In this document: positions 36,998 through 47,736 of the stretch, in pieces
Numbering within the stretch: the first letter of the stretch is position 1
Layout: each line of letters begins with the position of its first letter
NCBI GenBank assembly: GCA_039619475.1
Contig: CM077116.1
Location: 202,329,117-202,393,116, forward strand
Source: Icerya purchasi
Lineage: Eukaryota > Arthropoda > Insecta > Hemiptera > Monophlebidae
Direction: 5' to 3'
DNA length: 64,000 nt
Program-made: the position numbers and the translations under genes
The notes under the pieces: generated by a model
Database searches by the model: none
Told to the model about the DNA's origin: nothing
The model's input: only the letters and a program-made list of their open reading frames with translations

Positions 36998-37032
36998 CAA
37001 GGGGCACAGCCCCTTGCGAGGCCAAAATGGCC
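36998..37032. repeat. Two consecutive GC-rich hairpins before an (AT)n tract
   Basis: Stem 1 is CAAGGGGC/GCCCCTTG with loop ACA (36998-37016). Stem 2 is GGCCA/TGGCC with loop AAA (37020-37032). A pure (AT)n run follows within five bases. Paired hairpins beside an AT run suggest the end of a non-autonomous transposon; which class cannot be decided here. Confidence 0.7.
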
Positions 37033-37033
37033 G

Positions 37034-37036
<3 letters not shown>

Positions 37037-37067
<31 letters not shown>
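37037..37067. repeat. (AT)n microsatellite
   Basis: About 15 uninterrupted AT units, directly after the double hairpin. Confidence 0.95.
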
Positions 37068-37069
<2 letters not shown>

Positions 37070-39864
37070 CAGTAAAAACACGCAAAGCGAATGGCACACC
37101 TGCCTTATACAAACCATTGAGGATAACATGCGATTTTAATCAGATTATAAATATGCAGTAATATATAGAGTATCTGCCGACTCGCTGGAAACCCAAAAGG
37201 ATACAGATTACTTTAAAATGAAATAAAAAAGAAAACTCCGGTGAAATTACCTTTTGCGATGACCATCGTTTCCGTTATATAGAGTTCGCCAATATAAACG
37301 CGGTGTAAAGTAAACGAAAATTAAAAATTCGAAAATTAGTGATAAAACCGAATTTATTATTTCATTTTGAACTTTGATTTAGTCATTTCGGCGTGGAAAA
37401 TAATATCATTCAAACAAACGCCAATACACGGTGGTCGAAATTTATATGAAATTAAAATAAAACAAAAAAAAAAACGTCATAAGCGGGGCAATTTTTTCTA
37501 TATGATAATTATCGAAATTGGAGCAATTCTAGTCGGTGTTAAAAAGAAGACAGAACTCACCGAGTGTAACAAGTGTGTGTTGTGTATATTAAATGCATTT
37601 CTACGATCCAGTTGTTATTGCAAAATTTTGTCGTTTTGCAATCAACGCTGTCTTTAAAATCGCCATTTTGACGGCGATAGACGAAAAAACCGGTCTTAAA
37701 CATAGTCGAAAAGTAAATGTAGAAATTAAAAGCTAGTCCCAGTCTCGTGAAAAGCTCGGTTCTGTTTACCAAGGGACACGAAGGTAAGGAGTTAATTGAA
37801 TTTCTTGCAGTGTTGCGAAATTGAAAGCAGCTTTTACTTTTCATATACGTATATATAATTTTTCTGGTATAACCGATATTCCATTTCAGGTGAGATACAT
37901 ACTTGGGAACAACTTGAGAACGAAACAAACCTTAAACCCTCCCTTGGGACCTACGATTTGCTAAACAGCGCCACCGCCTTATTGCTAACCTCGCGAGCAT
38001 TAGGCAAATATATCACCTTACTTTTTCTTTATTATACATTATCACTGTGGACAGCTAGGCAAAAAATTGGTCGAGTCAATTACCCTAAATTGATTATTTA
38101 AATGTACGCTTAATGGAAATATGAACAGTGTAGTAACGATTCAACAGTATTAAATGAATGCTCCGTATGTTTCGCGCATATATACAGTGAAATCTGCGTA
38201 TTAATGACGTTCTAAAGAGAAACCGTGCTAGTCATAGGCTCATATAAGAAGAGAGACATTATTCTTCTAGGCTAACAGTGATGCTTTTAAGAAAATAATA
38301 AAATCAAGGATATAATAATATTGTGTTGTACGCTTTTTATTAATCCGAGATCGTTCACATTTACAATGCAATAATTGTGACGAATCATGGTGCAAAATTA
38401 ATTACTGAAATTAAAGGTCGATGCGTCGGCAACAAACACATTATCGTCCTAGATATTTACGATGATTATTTCATCGTCATTTTCTTCAAAACTCGATAAT
38501 TAACGATGAAACCAAACGCTACTCACCAGGCCACAAACGTGTGCGTCATTATTTGCTTTCCGAACGAAAGATGTTTTTGTGTTTATTCGCTGAACAGAGC
38601 GTTGTTTGCAAAAAAAAAAAATTATACGTTAAATGCTAAATAAACGTTAAATAACACGAACACACCCGTATCTTTGTAGCCTATACTTGCGATGGTTGAT
38701 AGTGTTGATACGTTTTCTCCTCTATTCTATACACTTTTATGACCTGTATGCCCCGCGTGCGGTTAGCCGTTGCGCAATTTTTTTCGATAAACCGAAAATC
38801 TTCAAAAACGTGGAAATTTATTTTCTATCGCGAGGTATGTAAATATTTTCGATTTTTTTAATGGAATATAAATTTATGAAAAATTATTAAAATCGATATG
38901 ATAAAAGCGGGATTTTTTTTTTTTGTTTTTGATTTTTTGAATAAACTGTAGGTGATCCTGTAAGGTCAGACGCTTGTGTGAACGAGTGCTCGATATACCG
39001 TTATCGTTTGTTGACATTTTTTGATGAACGTACTTTATATTGTTTAGTCTAAGTCAAGTTTCGTTTTTAATTTATCCAGTTAAATTGAACGTTGTTATAA
39101 ATGTACAAAATTTTTGTCGTATCCTCTGTAATGTGCAAAGCAAACATAACATAAAATGGTTCGTCGTAAATATACGCATATTACAAATGAACCAAAATAC
39201 TATAGAGAACCGTTTTACAAATGAACCAAAATACATTTATAAAACGTAAACAGAAAAACTCAATGTATGTATATTTATTAGCTTTTAGCATAATTACTTT
39301 CTTCTTATTTTTCGATGTGCAGAGTTGTGTACACGCCATCTTTCCTACTGCAGGAATATTTTTCATTTCCTCTATCCCTAGTACTGTTCAATCCCTCTTT
39401 TTCACTAACACAATCTGATGCTGGGTAATGCTCTCGGCTGGCGATTCCAAAAAAAAATAAATAAATAAATAAATTAAAATAAAAAAAAAGGACGGTGATA
39501 ATCATTAATAAACACCATTGACAGTACTTAGTGCAAAACTTTACAACTTTATTAAGATCAATCAGATAAATATTTAAAAGTTCAAAGATCAGGAAAACCG
39601 GCCAATGGCGGGAATCGGGCCAAGAAAAAAAAGAAAAAAGTAAATATCATCAGTTTAATTTTTACCAGTTATTTGTAAACGCTGTTGAAACATTAATGGT
39701 AGAAAAACTACCGTTAGTTACTCCAGTTTGCTTCATCACTTCTCACTAAATGAGTTTTCCCCTTAATATATTAATTATATTTAGATAAAAATATTACGTT
39801 ATAAAATTTAAGCGGGTTGTTCATATGGACAAGAAACTAAAATCGATTTTTTTTTTATTTGTAG
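37068..39864. other. Sequence upstream of the first visible mfas exon; no exon recognised
   Basis: AT-rich DNA, probably intronic or 5' flanking relative to the fasciclin gene. The missing upstream exon must end in phase 2. No piece with a signal peptide and a phase-2 donor was found here. Confidence 0.4.
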
Positions 39865-39938
39865 GACAGGAGTTTTGGAGTCATTCGCGAATGATAATGC
39901 CGGAGTTGAACAAGACGAAGAGGGAATTGATGCCCATC
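39865..39938 (+). CDS. mfas: Midline-fasciclin-like gene, internal exon 1 of 5 (acidic linker)
   Basis: A 74-bp exon follows a T-rich tract ending TTTGTAG and is followed by the strong donor GTAAGT. It begins with one base of a split codon, then encodes 24 residues starting TGVLESFANDNAG and ending in the acidic run EQDEEGIDAH, and stops in phase 1. One other frame is open here, but joining that frame to exon 2 gives an immediate stop, so only this frame works. The segment is a hydrophilic, acidic stretch of the mature protein before the EMI module. It needs an upstream exon ending in phase 2, which I could not find in the window. No separate function can be given for this piece. Confidence 0.75.
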
Positions 39939-40034
39939 GTAAGTATATATTGAAAAATTATTTAATAAATCGGTAAGAGCGTTATCGCCGGATAAGGTAA
40001 AGTAATTATTACGCATTTAAATTAATAATTGCAG

Positions 40035-40125
40035 ACATTTTGAGTTCCCTGTTCAGTGATGGAGTTCAAGCGCCGAATATCTTTGCACTTCTGAGACGTG
40101 GAGTAAGAGTTCCATGGTGGAAGGG
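40035..40125 (+). CDS. mfas: Midline-fasciclin-like gene, internal exon 2 of 5 (basic segment leading into EMI)
   Basis: A 91-bp exon lies only 96 bp after exon 1. Its acceptor is AATTGCAG and its donor GTAAAT. The first two bases complete a His codon from exon 1, and 29 residues follow. They include HILSSLFSDGVQAPNIF and the basic, Trp-rich end ALLRRGVRVPWWKG. The exon ends in phase 2 (GG), which with the C of exon 3 restores Gly and gives the EMI opening GENVC (GPNVC in most family members). An (AT)n tract begins 50 bp after the donor, and the following intron is 14.9 kb. The only stop-free frame is the one used here. Confidence 0.8.
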
Positions 40126-40173
40126 GTAAATATAATTCGATTTTTCTTCTTTTTTTGCGGCCGTAATCGCATT

Positions 40174-40175
<2 letters not shown>

Positions 40176-40225
<50 letters not shown>
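40176..40225. repeat. (AT)n microsatellite in mfas intron 2, close to the donor
   Basis: About 25 AT units begin 50 bp after the exon 2 donor. Length variation here would lie within the intron. Confidence 0.96.
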
Positions 40226-40228
<3 letters not shown>

Positions 40229-40642
40229 ACACAAACTTTCCGTTTGAATAATTTCATTTCTACTAAAATCCTAAACTTTTTTAATCTTTATTTATTTTTT
40301 AAGGAGCTTATTATTATTCAACACACAAAATCGTTTTTGCCGAAAACTTTTGTTCGAAACTTTAAATTACATCGCTCTTTGTTTAATTAAAAACAAAGAA
40401 ATCAACTAAGTGGTAATAAATAATTTGATTACAAAAAAAAAAATTAATTGAACGATAACTAAAAGTGGAAGTATAATTTTAGTTAACAGTCAATATTTGG
40501 TATAGATTTTAACAAATGCGTGACATTAAACTGGAATCAAAGATATAGTTAAAACGAATTAAGTGTCCGAACTGTGGTATCAGTTACTCGCGTTAACTAT
40601 ATACATGAATAAATCTGTGAAATTTAGGATAGAACTCTGTTG

Positions 40643-40684
<42 letters not shown>

Positions 40685-41775
40685 TTTTTGATTTTAATTT
40701 ATTGTTAAATAAAATAAAAATATTATTATTTAGAATAAGTTTTTACCAGATTGCAGAATGTTACAATCCGGCCCCCTTTAATAAAAAATACATGGTAGAT
40801 GACTTTTTAAGTAATTCATATTTGTACATTGAGATAAAAAAAGTTTTTGTTGAAGTATAGCCCAAAAAATTTATGGAATTTTTAGGCCAGCTTTTGAATA
40901 AAAAGGAAGGGGGAGTAGAAAAAAAGATTTTAATTGGCAATATTTTTTATTTTAGTTTTTTTTTTTTTTTTTTTGCCGTACTATTTATTTATTTTTGATT
41001 TTGGTATAGAAAAGTGACGAAATTTTAAATTTCGGATCATAAATTAAAGTTAAAATGTAAGTATAATTTTAAACAACTTGTTAGGAATTACTAAAGATAT
41101 CTGTGAGAAAACAAAAAAAATTAAATATTTAAAAAAATAATGAATTTTTATTAAAAATATTCGATTAAAATTACAATTAAACGTGTGCGAAGGAAAGATT
41201 TCAATAGGATACTTATGCTTTTACTCATATTCAGTGTAACTTAAAGCATATTATCGTTTTTTAAATTTTCTAACTCTCTGTTTTTTTTTTTGTTTTGTTT
41301 TTTATTTCAATATCGAGTGGTTCGCGCAGATATATTTCATGTTGAAAAATACCATTTAAAATAGGAGACAGACAAAATTGTTTCGTATAAATACCAAAAA
41401 TTATCGATACCTAGTTTTTTCGAATTTTAATTAAGAACAGTTTTTCTACCTTATCCAAATTTTTTACGAAATCAAGAGATGAAATAGACGGTAGAACAAC
41501 ATATGAAATATGAGCTTTCCACTAAACACTACAAACATGTTTCCGAATTTTTAAAAATAATCCTTCAAGCGTGATAGCGAAACCTCTGTTACGAACAACT
41601 AACACTTGGAGATTGTTTTCGTTTATAACAAACTTCGAGAAAACTGTTTAACATTTACGAATAATTAAGGAAATCTTTCTAAACATTAGTCTGGATTAGT
41701 AGATTGAAAGCTCCGTTCTTTAGTTTTTGTTAGCTTTTTTATTTAAAAAAAAATAAATAAATAAAAAGCTCCTAA
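40226..41775. other. AT-rich intron sequence without recognised elements
   Basis: A further (AT)n run lies at 40644-40675 and T tracts at 40676-40689 and 40959-40974. No exon is needed here, because exon 2 joins exon 3 in phase. Confidence 0.5.
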
Positions 41776-41973
41776 TCATATCTTATATAGGCAGATTTGG
41801 AAAGAAAATATGAAAAGGGAAAAACTAAAATTACAAGAAATTGAATGATTGTGCAGGAAACTTTTAAGTATAAAAGAGTTAATTCCTACAATTAGAAGGG
41901 CATCATCTGCGTAACTAATTAGACGTATGTTCTTATTTGATTCAAATTTTTTATGTATTTCGGCCATTACCAT
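41776..41973 (-). pseudogene. Inverted 5' part of an R1-like LINE: RT fragment with intact YADD
   Basis: The minus strand reads NIRLISYADDALLIVGINS. The catalytic Tyr-Ala-Asp-Asp is encoded at 41902-41913 in the context usual for R1/Jockey reverse transcriptases. The fragment is about 60 codons long. It lies head-on against a + strand fragment that continues the same RT at a later point, so the two look like parts of one insertion with a 5' inversion. Confidence 0.65.
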
Positions 41974-41979
41974 ATGATA

Positions 41980-42800
41980 GTATTGTACTCTCTGCTTAGT
42001 AAAAAGTTCTTTATTATGTTAATTAAGGATGTTAACAACTTACAGGATATTCTAAAAAAAGAGGGACTCAATTTAAACAGCATAAAAACCAATGCAATAT
42101 TGATTACAAAAAAATTACATAAAGAAAGAAAAAATAATATTTAATAGAGAACTGAAATATCTCGGCATTATACTAGATGAGATTCTAAAATTCGGTTCTC
42201 AAATCAATTATATGCTGAACAAAATTAAAACGTACTACTATAAAATAAATGCATTATACAACAATACTTTCGGACTGTCGTACGATAAAAGAATAATACT
42301 CTATATACAGGAGCACCGATATACTTCCCGAATATAACTAAAAAAATGCTAAATAAGATCAAAAAAGAACAGAAGAAAATACTCATAGGCATTATTTCGG
42401 CATATAGAACAGTGTCCTATGGGGCAACAGAAGGAGTTATACCAGCAGATCTTCAGATTGAAAAAATTAATGAGATAAAAAATGTGAAAAAAATGAAGTT
42501 AAATAAAGAGCTAAGAAATAAAAAAATAAATCAGGAAATGGCAAGAACTATATTCTAAACGAGTAGAAAAACGTTTCATTTAATCCTAAACATAAATCAC
42601 GGACTTCTAAATAAAGAAATAAATCCTAACTTTCATTTAAATAAATTCTTAATGGGTCATGGAAACTTCAGAGAATACCTAAGAAAATTTTAAATTATTA
42701 ACAACGACACCTGCATCCACAATGAGAGTACAGATTCTCCGGATCATACCTTTTTACACTGTAATATTTTTCATTCTTCATATTAGGAAGAAGTACAATA
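41980..42800 (+). pseudogene. 3' part of an R1-like LINE ORF2 relic (RT thumb and C-terminal region)
   Basis: On the + strand the pieces are DVNNLQDILKKEGLNLNSIK (the block normally found about 40 residues after YADD), then LKYLGIILDEILKFGSQINY, a thumb region with ILIGIISAYRTVSYGA (matching the Y-R-T-V-S motif of R1-clade elements), and finally HLNKFLMGHGNFREYL with a C...DHTFLHC end. Several stops and shifts interrupt it. It lies in the 14.9-kb intron of the fasciclin gene, in the same orientation as the gene. Confidence 0.75.
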
Positions 42801-43027
42801 TCAGCAGTGATCGCAAAAATTGTTTCGATGGAGTGTAAGTTACTAGGAATACTAAAAAAATATATGGAAGGTGTTATGATCACCAAAGGGAAACACGAGG
42901 AAAATATCCAAACCGGAGGAAAGGAATACACATCGGAACGTAGAATTATCATTATTATTATTTAGAATTACTTATAAATGTACATATCGAAGAGAACATT
43001 GAGAAGCTAATAATGGCACAAGATATC

Positions 43028-43300
43028 CCAGTCTATTAAGTAAAGTAAAGTAAAGTAAGTCCCATACACTGGACAGGGCGTCGGGAATTGTGAAGTTAAG
43101 ATTCACAATGTACTAAGCCTAATGGATCTGATGAGAATACCGGGGACAATTCTTTTCTCTCGGCCGCCTTTACTTTCCCAGATTTCCCTGGTACCCAATT
43201 ATTTCAGGCTGGGTAAACCTGGGAGCGATTCGAATCTGGAACCAGACAAGTTTCGAATCTGTGTCCTCTGGTTTAGTAACCAAGCGAATCCAGTCTATTA
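43028..43300 (-). mobile_element. tRNA-related SINE family B, copy 2, with 11-bp target duplication
   Basis: The repeat CCAGTCTATTA flanks the insert at 43028-43038 and 43290-43300. The insert (43039-43289) on the minus strand starts ATTCGCTTGGTTACTAAACC, carries a B-box-like GATTCGAAAC, then the shared body, and ends in a repetitive ACTTT tail of about four units. This is the most complete of the three copies and defines both ends. It landed in sequence just 3' of the R1-like relic. Confidence 0.88.
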
Positions 43301-43339
43301 CTATTATTATTATTTATAAATATAATAATAATAATAATA

Positions 43340-44668
43340 AATTTAAAAAAAGTATTAAAGAGTTAAAGAGAGCTGAAATTTGAGTGGCTATTTTTCTTCT
43401 TCTATATATCTCGATAACTATCCATCCGATTTTTATGAAATTTGTACGGTGTATTTATGGGGTCAAGAGGAACAATATAGACTGTTTAAAAATAAAAAAA
43501 AAAAAAACATGGCAAAATTCGTTTTCGCGAGTTTAAGGGGTTTTCACAAATTATAAAGCTGAATGAGTAAATGGCGATACAGACGAATAGTTCAGAAAAC
43601 ATAAACAGAACCAGAAAATATATATATTTTCTTAGGTAGGCCATTTCTAAAACATTTCATGAACCATTTTTTGTATGTTTTTCGTATTCAGAGTTATTTA
43701 GACCTATTCGTATTTACTTTTTGATAAATGTAGTTTAGTATGTTCACGATTTTAATCGTTTAAAACCAAATCTTTTCTATTAAAAGTTATAAAGTATCTG
43801 ATTGCAAAATCGTTGTTCCTTAATTTTTGTCTTTATTGAATTTTTGTTATTCACCATTTGTATTACTTAATTCAGACTTCACGTTTGATAACCCATGTTC
43901 GTATGTCGCATATTGTCCGTTCATATTCGTGATTTAATGTGTGTTCGGTATTGATGTTTCGTTCGATGGTCCGAATGTTGCTGCAGTTAAAAGTGTAAAT
44001 AAAAACGATAGTGCCGTTAGATTAATGACAGCTGACGAGCCCAAAAATAAATAAATAAATAAGTAAAAACAAAATGTGACAGTTAAATTCGTTTTTTGCT
44101 TTAATTATTATTTTCGAGGCAGGTAATTATATTTACATAATATTATCGTGCGAACTGCAGCGTCTGGAGTATCCAATTAACTGTGTAGTATTGCTTAATG
44201 TTGTGAGTGTTTTGTTTTTATTTTTTTGTTTAAAAATTATATTTCTGTTGTGTAAAGCTATAGGTAAGCGACGAAAGTTATTTCGTTTAATTTAAAACTG
44301 AAGGTTATTGGTTAGTGTATGTTTTTTCTCTTTGTTTGTTTAAAAATTTTATATCTTGTGTAAAGTTATAAGTAAGCGACGAAATATATTTAGTCTAATT
44401 CGGACTGATTGACGAACCTGTTATATTTTAGTATTATATCACGCTCATTCACATTCCAGCTGTGTAAGCCTCATTTTACGATTTCGTTAAATTTGTGGAA
44501 AAAATTTTCAAGTTTCACGAGAATTAAATAGCGCAGGATAACGATAAATTACACTTATTATTTGGATTTTGCTTTAGGCAACAGTAGACAATTAGAATAT
44601 CAAAAAAACCGGCTAATAACAGACAAGCCAACGCGTTCAGGCAGGACAACGTCTGCCGGGTCCGCTAG
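43340..44668 (+). mobile_element. Probable non-autonomous Helitron; 3' end at 44641-44668
   Basis: The 3' end reads GCAG-GACAACGT-CTGC (a 4-bp stem), then CGGGTCCG and CTAG, followed by T. A hairpin shortly before CTAG with a T after it fits the canonical Helitron 3' end and A^T insertion. The left part (about 43380-43460) has a block around ATCCGATTTTTATGAAATTT of the kind found inside such insect elements. The 5' TC end was not located, so the start is a guess. No helicase or Rep coding is present. Confidence 0.5.
44228..44400. repeat. Imperfect direct duplication, ~109-bp period
   Basis: GTTTAAAAATTATATTTCTG...GTAAAGCTATAGGTAAGCGACGAAA at 44228 recurs as GTTTAAAAATTTTATATCTTG...GTAAAGTTATAAGTAAGCGACGAAA at 44337. 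It lies inside the Helitron-like interval. Confidence 0.85.
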
Positions 44669-47539
44669 TAGTTTATAACTTTAAAACGTTAAAAAAAATA
44701 TATATAAAAGTCCGGTAGTGTTGTATTAAAGTTGATAGATAAATTGTAAGAAAGGAATGATGCTGCACAACGCGTGAAACTTATCAGTTTGCCAATTTAA
44801 TTATAAATAAATTATTTCTTCGGCTCAGTTCGACGGCATGTAATATATGTTACCTCGCCGGTAAGGATTACTTATGATTTTGGATCAGACGCGTGAGACA
44901 CTGCTTGTCTGTGTACACGTCTCGAAGTGTATAAATAGTGACATTTTTTTACTTTATTTTTATACTGTCCTGGTATCTTTACTGATTTGAACAGTTTTAG
45001 TAACTTGCCGGGGTCCTAGTATATATATATATATATGTATATATTCTATTAAATTTAAAAAATTTAATCCATCTAGCGATTATCGCTGCTATACGAAGGT
45101 ATGTGTGTAATGAAAAAACAGAAATTTATGCAACTACACTTCGTTTACGTTATATACTATTGGGATGTACCTCTGCCTTCCAGAATTTGTACGTTATTTT
45201 ATTTATTTTTTCTGATTGAATCTGCAAAAATGAACGCACTGACCTAATTTATTGTTTACTATTATTTTCGTAGGTTTTTTTTTTCTTCTTTCTTTTTCGT
45301 ACACTGCCATTTTTGTTGAATCTCCTTGGCAATAAGGTAGTATTAATAAATGGACTTGTGTTTTATTTTGCTCTGACTTAATGTAGTAATTAATAAAGTT
45401 AATTCAAATAAAAAAAAATAATCGCCTATAATCACTGCAATCAATTTTAAAAAGACGAACGTGCGTTTTAAAACCTGTTGTACATAACTTCGTTAATTTG
45501 ATTAATAATTTTTTCCATTAACATACAAAAGAGCTAATATTTTCGCAAAGTTAAAATTTCCTATTTAAGAAAGCCAGATATTTTGGGTAAAACCGAGAAA
45601 TACTCTTCGCTAAACACCTGTTTAATGGAAATGCCGTAGAAATTAAGAAGCGCGCGGTTTTGTATTCGTAACCACGTGAGAGTGTATGAGCTAGAGAAAT
45701 CGCCTGTACTAATGCGCCAATTTCTTCTTTAATGTAACTCTGTCGCGCACTAGATGTTTTCCTGTTAACGGTTTAATTATTTCATTTACAAAACTTGTTA
45801 CGGAATAACCGCGAATAATGCCGGTAAACGAATTAACGTAAATGAAAATACAAAATCCAGAATGACAAGAGTAGGTGTGAGAAGGAAAGAGAACCACGAA
45901 CGATATGGAAAAACTATCCGAATTGTAATTTAGCCGTGTACGCTACAAGGTAATTTTAAAATCCGACTAAGGTAATATTACGTCATTGCAAGTGGCCTCT
46001 CTGAGTTTGTCGTTTTTGTACCACTGATTGATGATACTCTCTGCTAATAGCAAAATAAAAATTTCACATTATGCTAAACGTGCGTTAAAAACAAATTAAT
46101 TAAATGCAATGGCAAATGAAAAAAAAGAAAAAAGAACAAAAAGTGCAATATTTTCTAACGATTGAAATAAAAAAAATCGGCTAGTTTATCAGATTTATCA
46201 AAATTAAAACAATAAAAATTCGGCGCAAAATTTATTTTCGCTTATATTTCGCTTGTACAATAAGAAATTGTAGTAATTAAAAAAATTTCATTTTTTCGAT
46301 TTTGTGTTTGAAGTTTTCCTGACTGTGCGCTCTATCTGTTGGTGCATTTAAAAAGCATTATTTCCTAAACCGTCCAGAAATTTTCTGGAAAAGTACAAAC
46401 GGGGCAGAATTAACCACCTTTATGGCTACATTAAGAAGTAAAATAAAAAAAGTAATACATATTTTTTTTTGTGTGTGTATTCGATTTTGATGAAAAAGGG
46501 GAATTAAAAAGGTTTATTATTTTGTTTTGTTTCGCCTGAAAAATTACACTTTTTGTAGTTATAATAGAGAACAAACAGAATTATCGAACATAAGTAATTG
46601 CCAAAATTATCCTCAGAAAATCATTTTACAACAAAACCGAAATTTTCAACCTTTGAATCGAAGACTCTCAAAATAAAAGAAATACGGATTGGAAATAAAC
46701 AAGGAACGAAAGTTATGAGATGAGGTGACGATAAACGTAGGAAAATTAAAGAGCGGACAGTGTAAAAATTAGGCGCGAGATGTTGATGAGGAATTTTTGG
46801 TAAAAGGAAGAAAATTTTAGAAATATGACAACGATAATGCTACAAAAAATAAATAAATAAATAAATATATGAAGCAAAGTAATGTCAGTGTACAATGTTT
46901 AACTATTGAATGCGTATTAAACGTAGGTTATGGACTACGTTGAATTTTAGACTAATTACGAAGCAACCAGATTTCGACGGAGGAGATTTCAGTTATAAAA
47001 ATTGAAACTTATTTATCTCGATTTAGACGACCTTTTGAAACGTGTCGGCACCTTTTTTCATATTTTAAATTATTCAGTGTACTTCCAATTTTGCGTTTTT
47101 CATATAAAATGATAATATAGTGTACCCCGCCGGTAAGTGCCAGTAGTGGAAGAAAAATCAAAGAATAGATTTACTCCGCAGTTAACGCTGTCTTGGGACT
47201 ATTCTATACGTTCATGACGTCGAAATGTTTAGTAACGGAATAACCGGCATGCTTTTCAGCTTCACTAACGTGTACCATCACTGGTTTTGAAAGTTGGAAA
47301 AGTGGTGTGATTTCTAACCCAGGATACGGTATGGAAGATAATAAGACCTGTAATATTAGCGCTATTTAGAGAGAGAAATAAAAAATGATCTGCAATACCA
47401 AGGTTCGTGAAGAGTTAATGCCGGCTGCCGTGAAACAAAAATAAAAGCCTGCTTAAGTTGATTACAAAAAATTGGAAAAAAACAAATGCTACAAAAAATC
47501 TGAAATAATGTAGAATAAAACTAAAAAGAGGAAAAACAA
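44669..47539. other. AT-rich intron sequence without recognised elements
   Basis: An (AT)n run begins at 45020, just after a second CTAG. No coding motif was found. Confidence 0.4.
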
Positions 47540-47736
47540 ACGATGGATCCAAGTCGCTCCCGGGTTTTATCCAGCCTGAAATAATTGGGTACCAGAGAAA
47601 TCTGGGAAAATAAAGGCGGCTGAGAGAAAGGAATTGACTCTCCTTCACTCGTGAATGCCCATTGGGCTTAGTACATTGTGACCCGTAACTTCACAATCCC
47701 CGACACTCTGTCAAGAGTGTGGGACTTACTTTAAAA
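47540..47736 (+). mobile_element. tRNA-related SINE family B, copy 3 (plus strand, head truncated)
   Basis: Reads on the + strand from TCGCTCCCGGGTTTTATCCAG through AATAATTGGGTACC and GGCTTAGTACATTGTGA to GGGACTTACTTTAAAA. It matches the reverse complements of copies 1 and 2 throughout. The promoter head is missing, and the tail is shortened to one ACTTT-like unit plus As. Confidence 0.8.

Noticed and set aside
39263..39418. Possible signal-peptide exon for the fasciclin gene (MYVYLLAFSIITFFLFF...), about 450 bp upstream of visible exon 1
   Set aside because: Hydrophobic start looks right, but no good donor in the required phase 2 follows in this frame, and AT-rich DNA gives such Phe/Ile/Leu runs by chance.
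40022..40257. Minus-strand ORFs rich in Ile-Tyr repeats
   Set aside because: They are translations of the (AT)n microsatellite overlapping mfas exon 2 on the other strand.
43122..43319. Protein-coding ORF of 65 codons
   Set aside because: Lies wholly within SINE copy 2 and recurs antisense in copy 3, so it is non-coding repeat sequence.
45016..45019. Second Helitron 3' end (CTAG followed by T and an AT tract)
   Set aside because: No hairpin of adequate strength sits at the expected distance, and no element body is recognisable.
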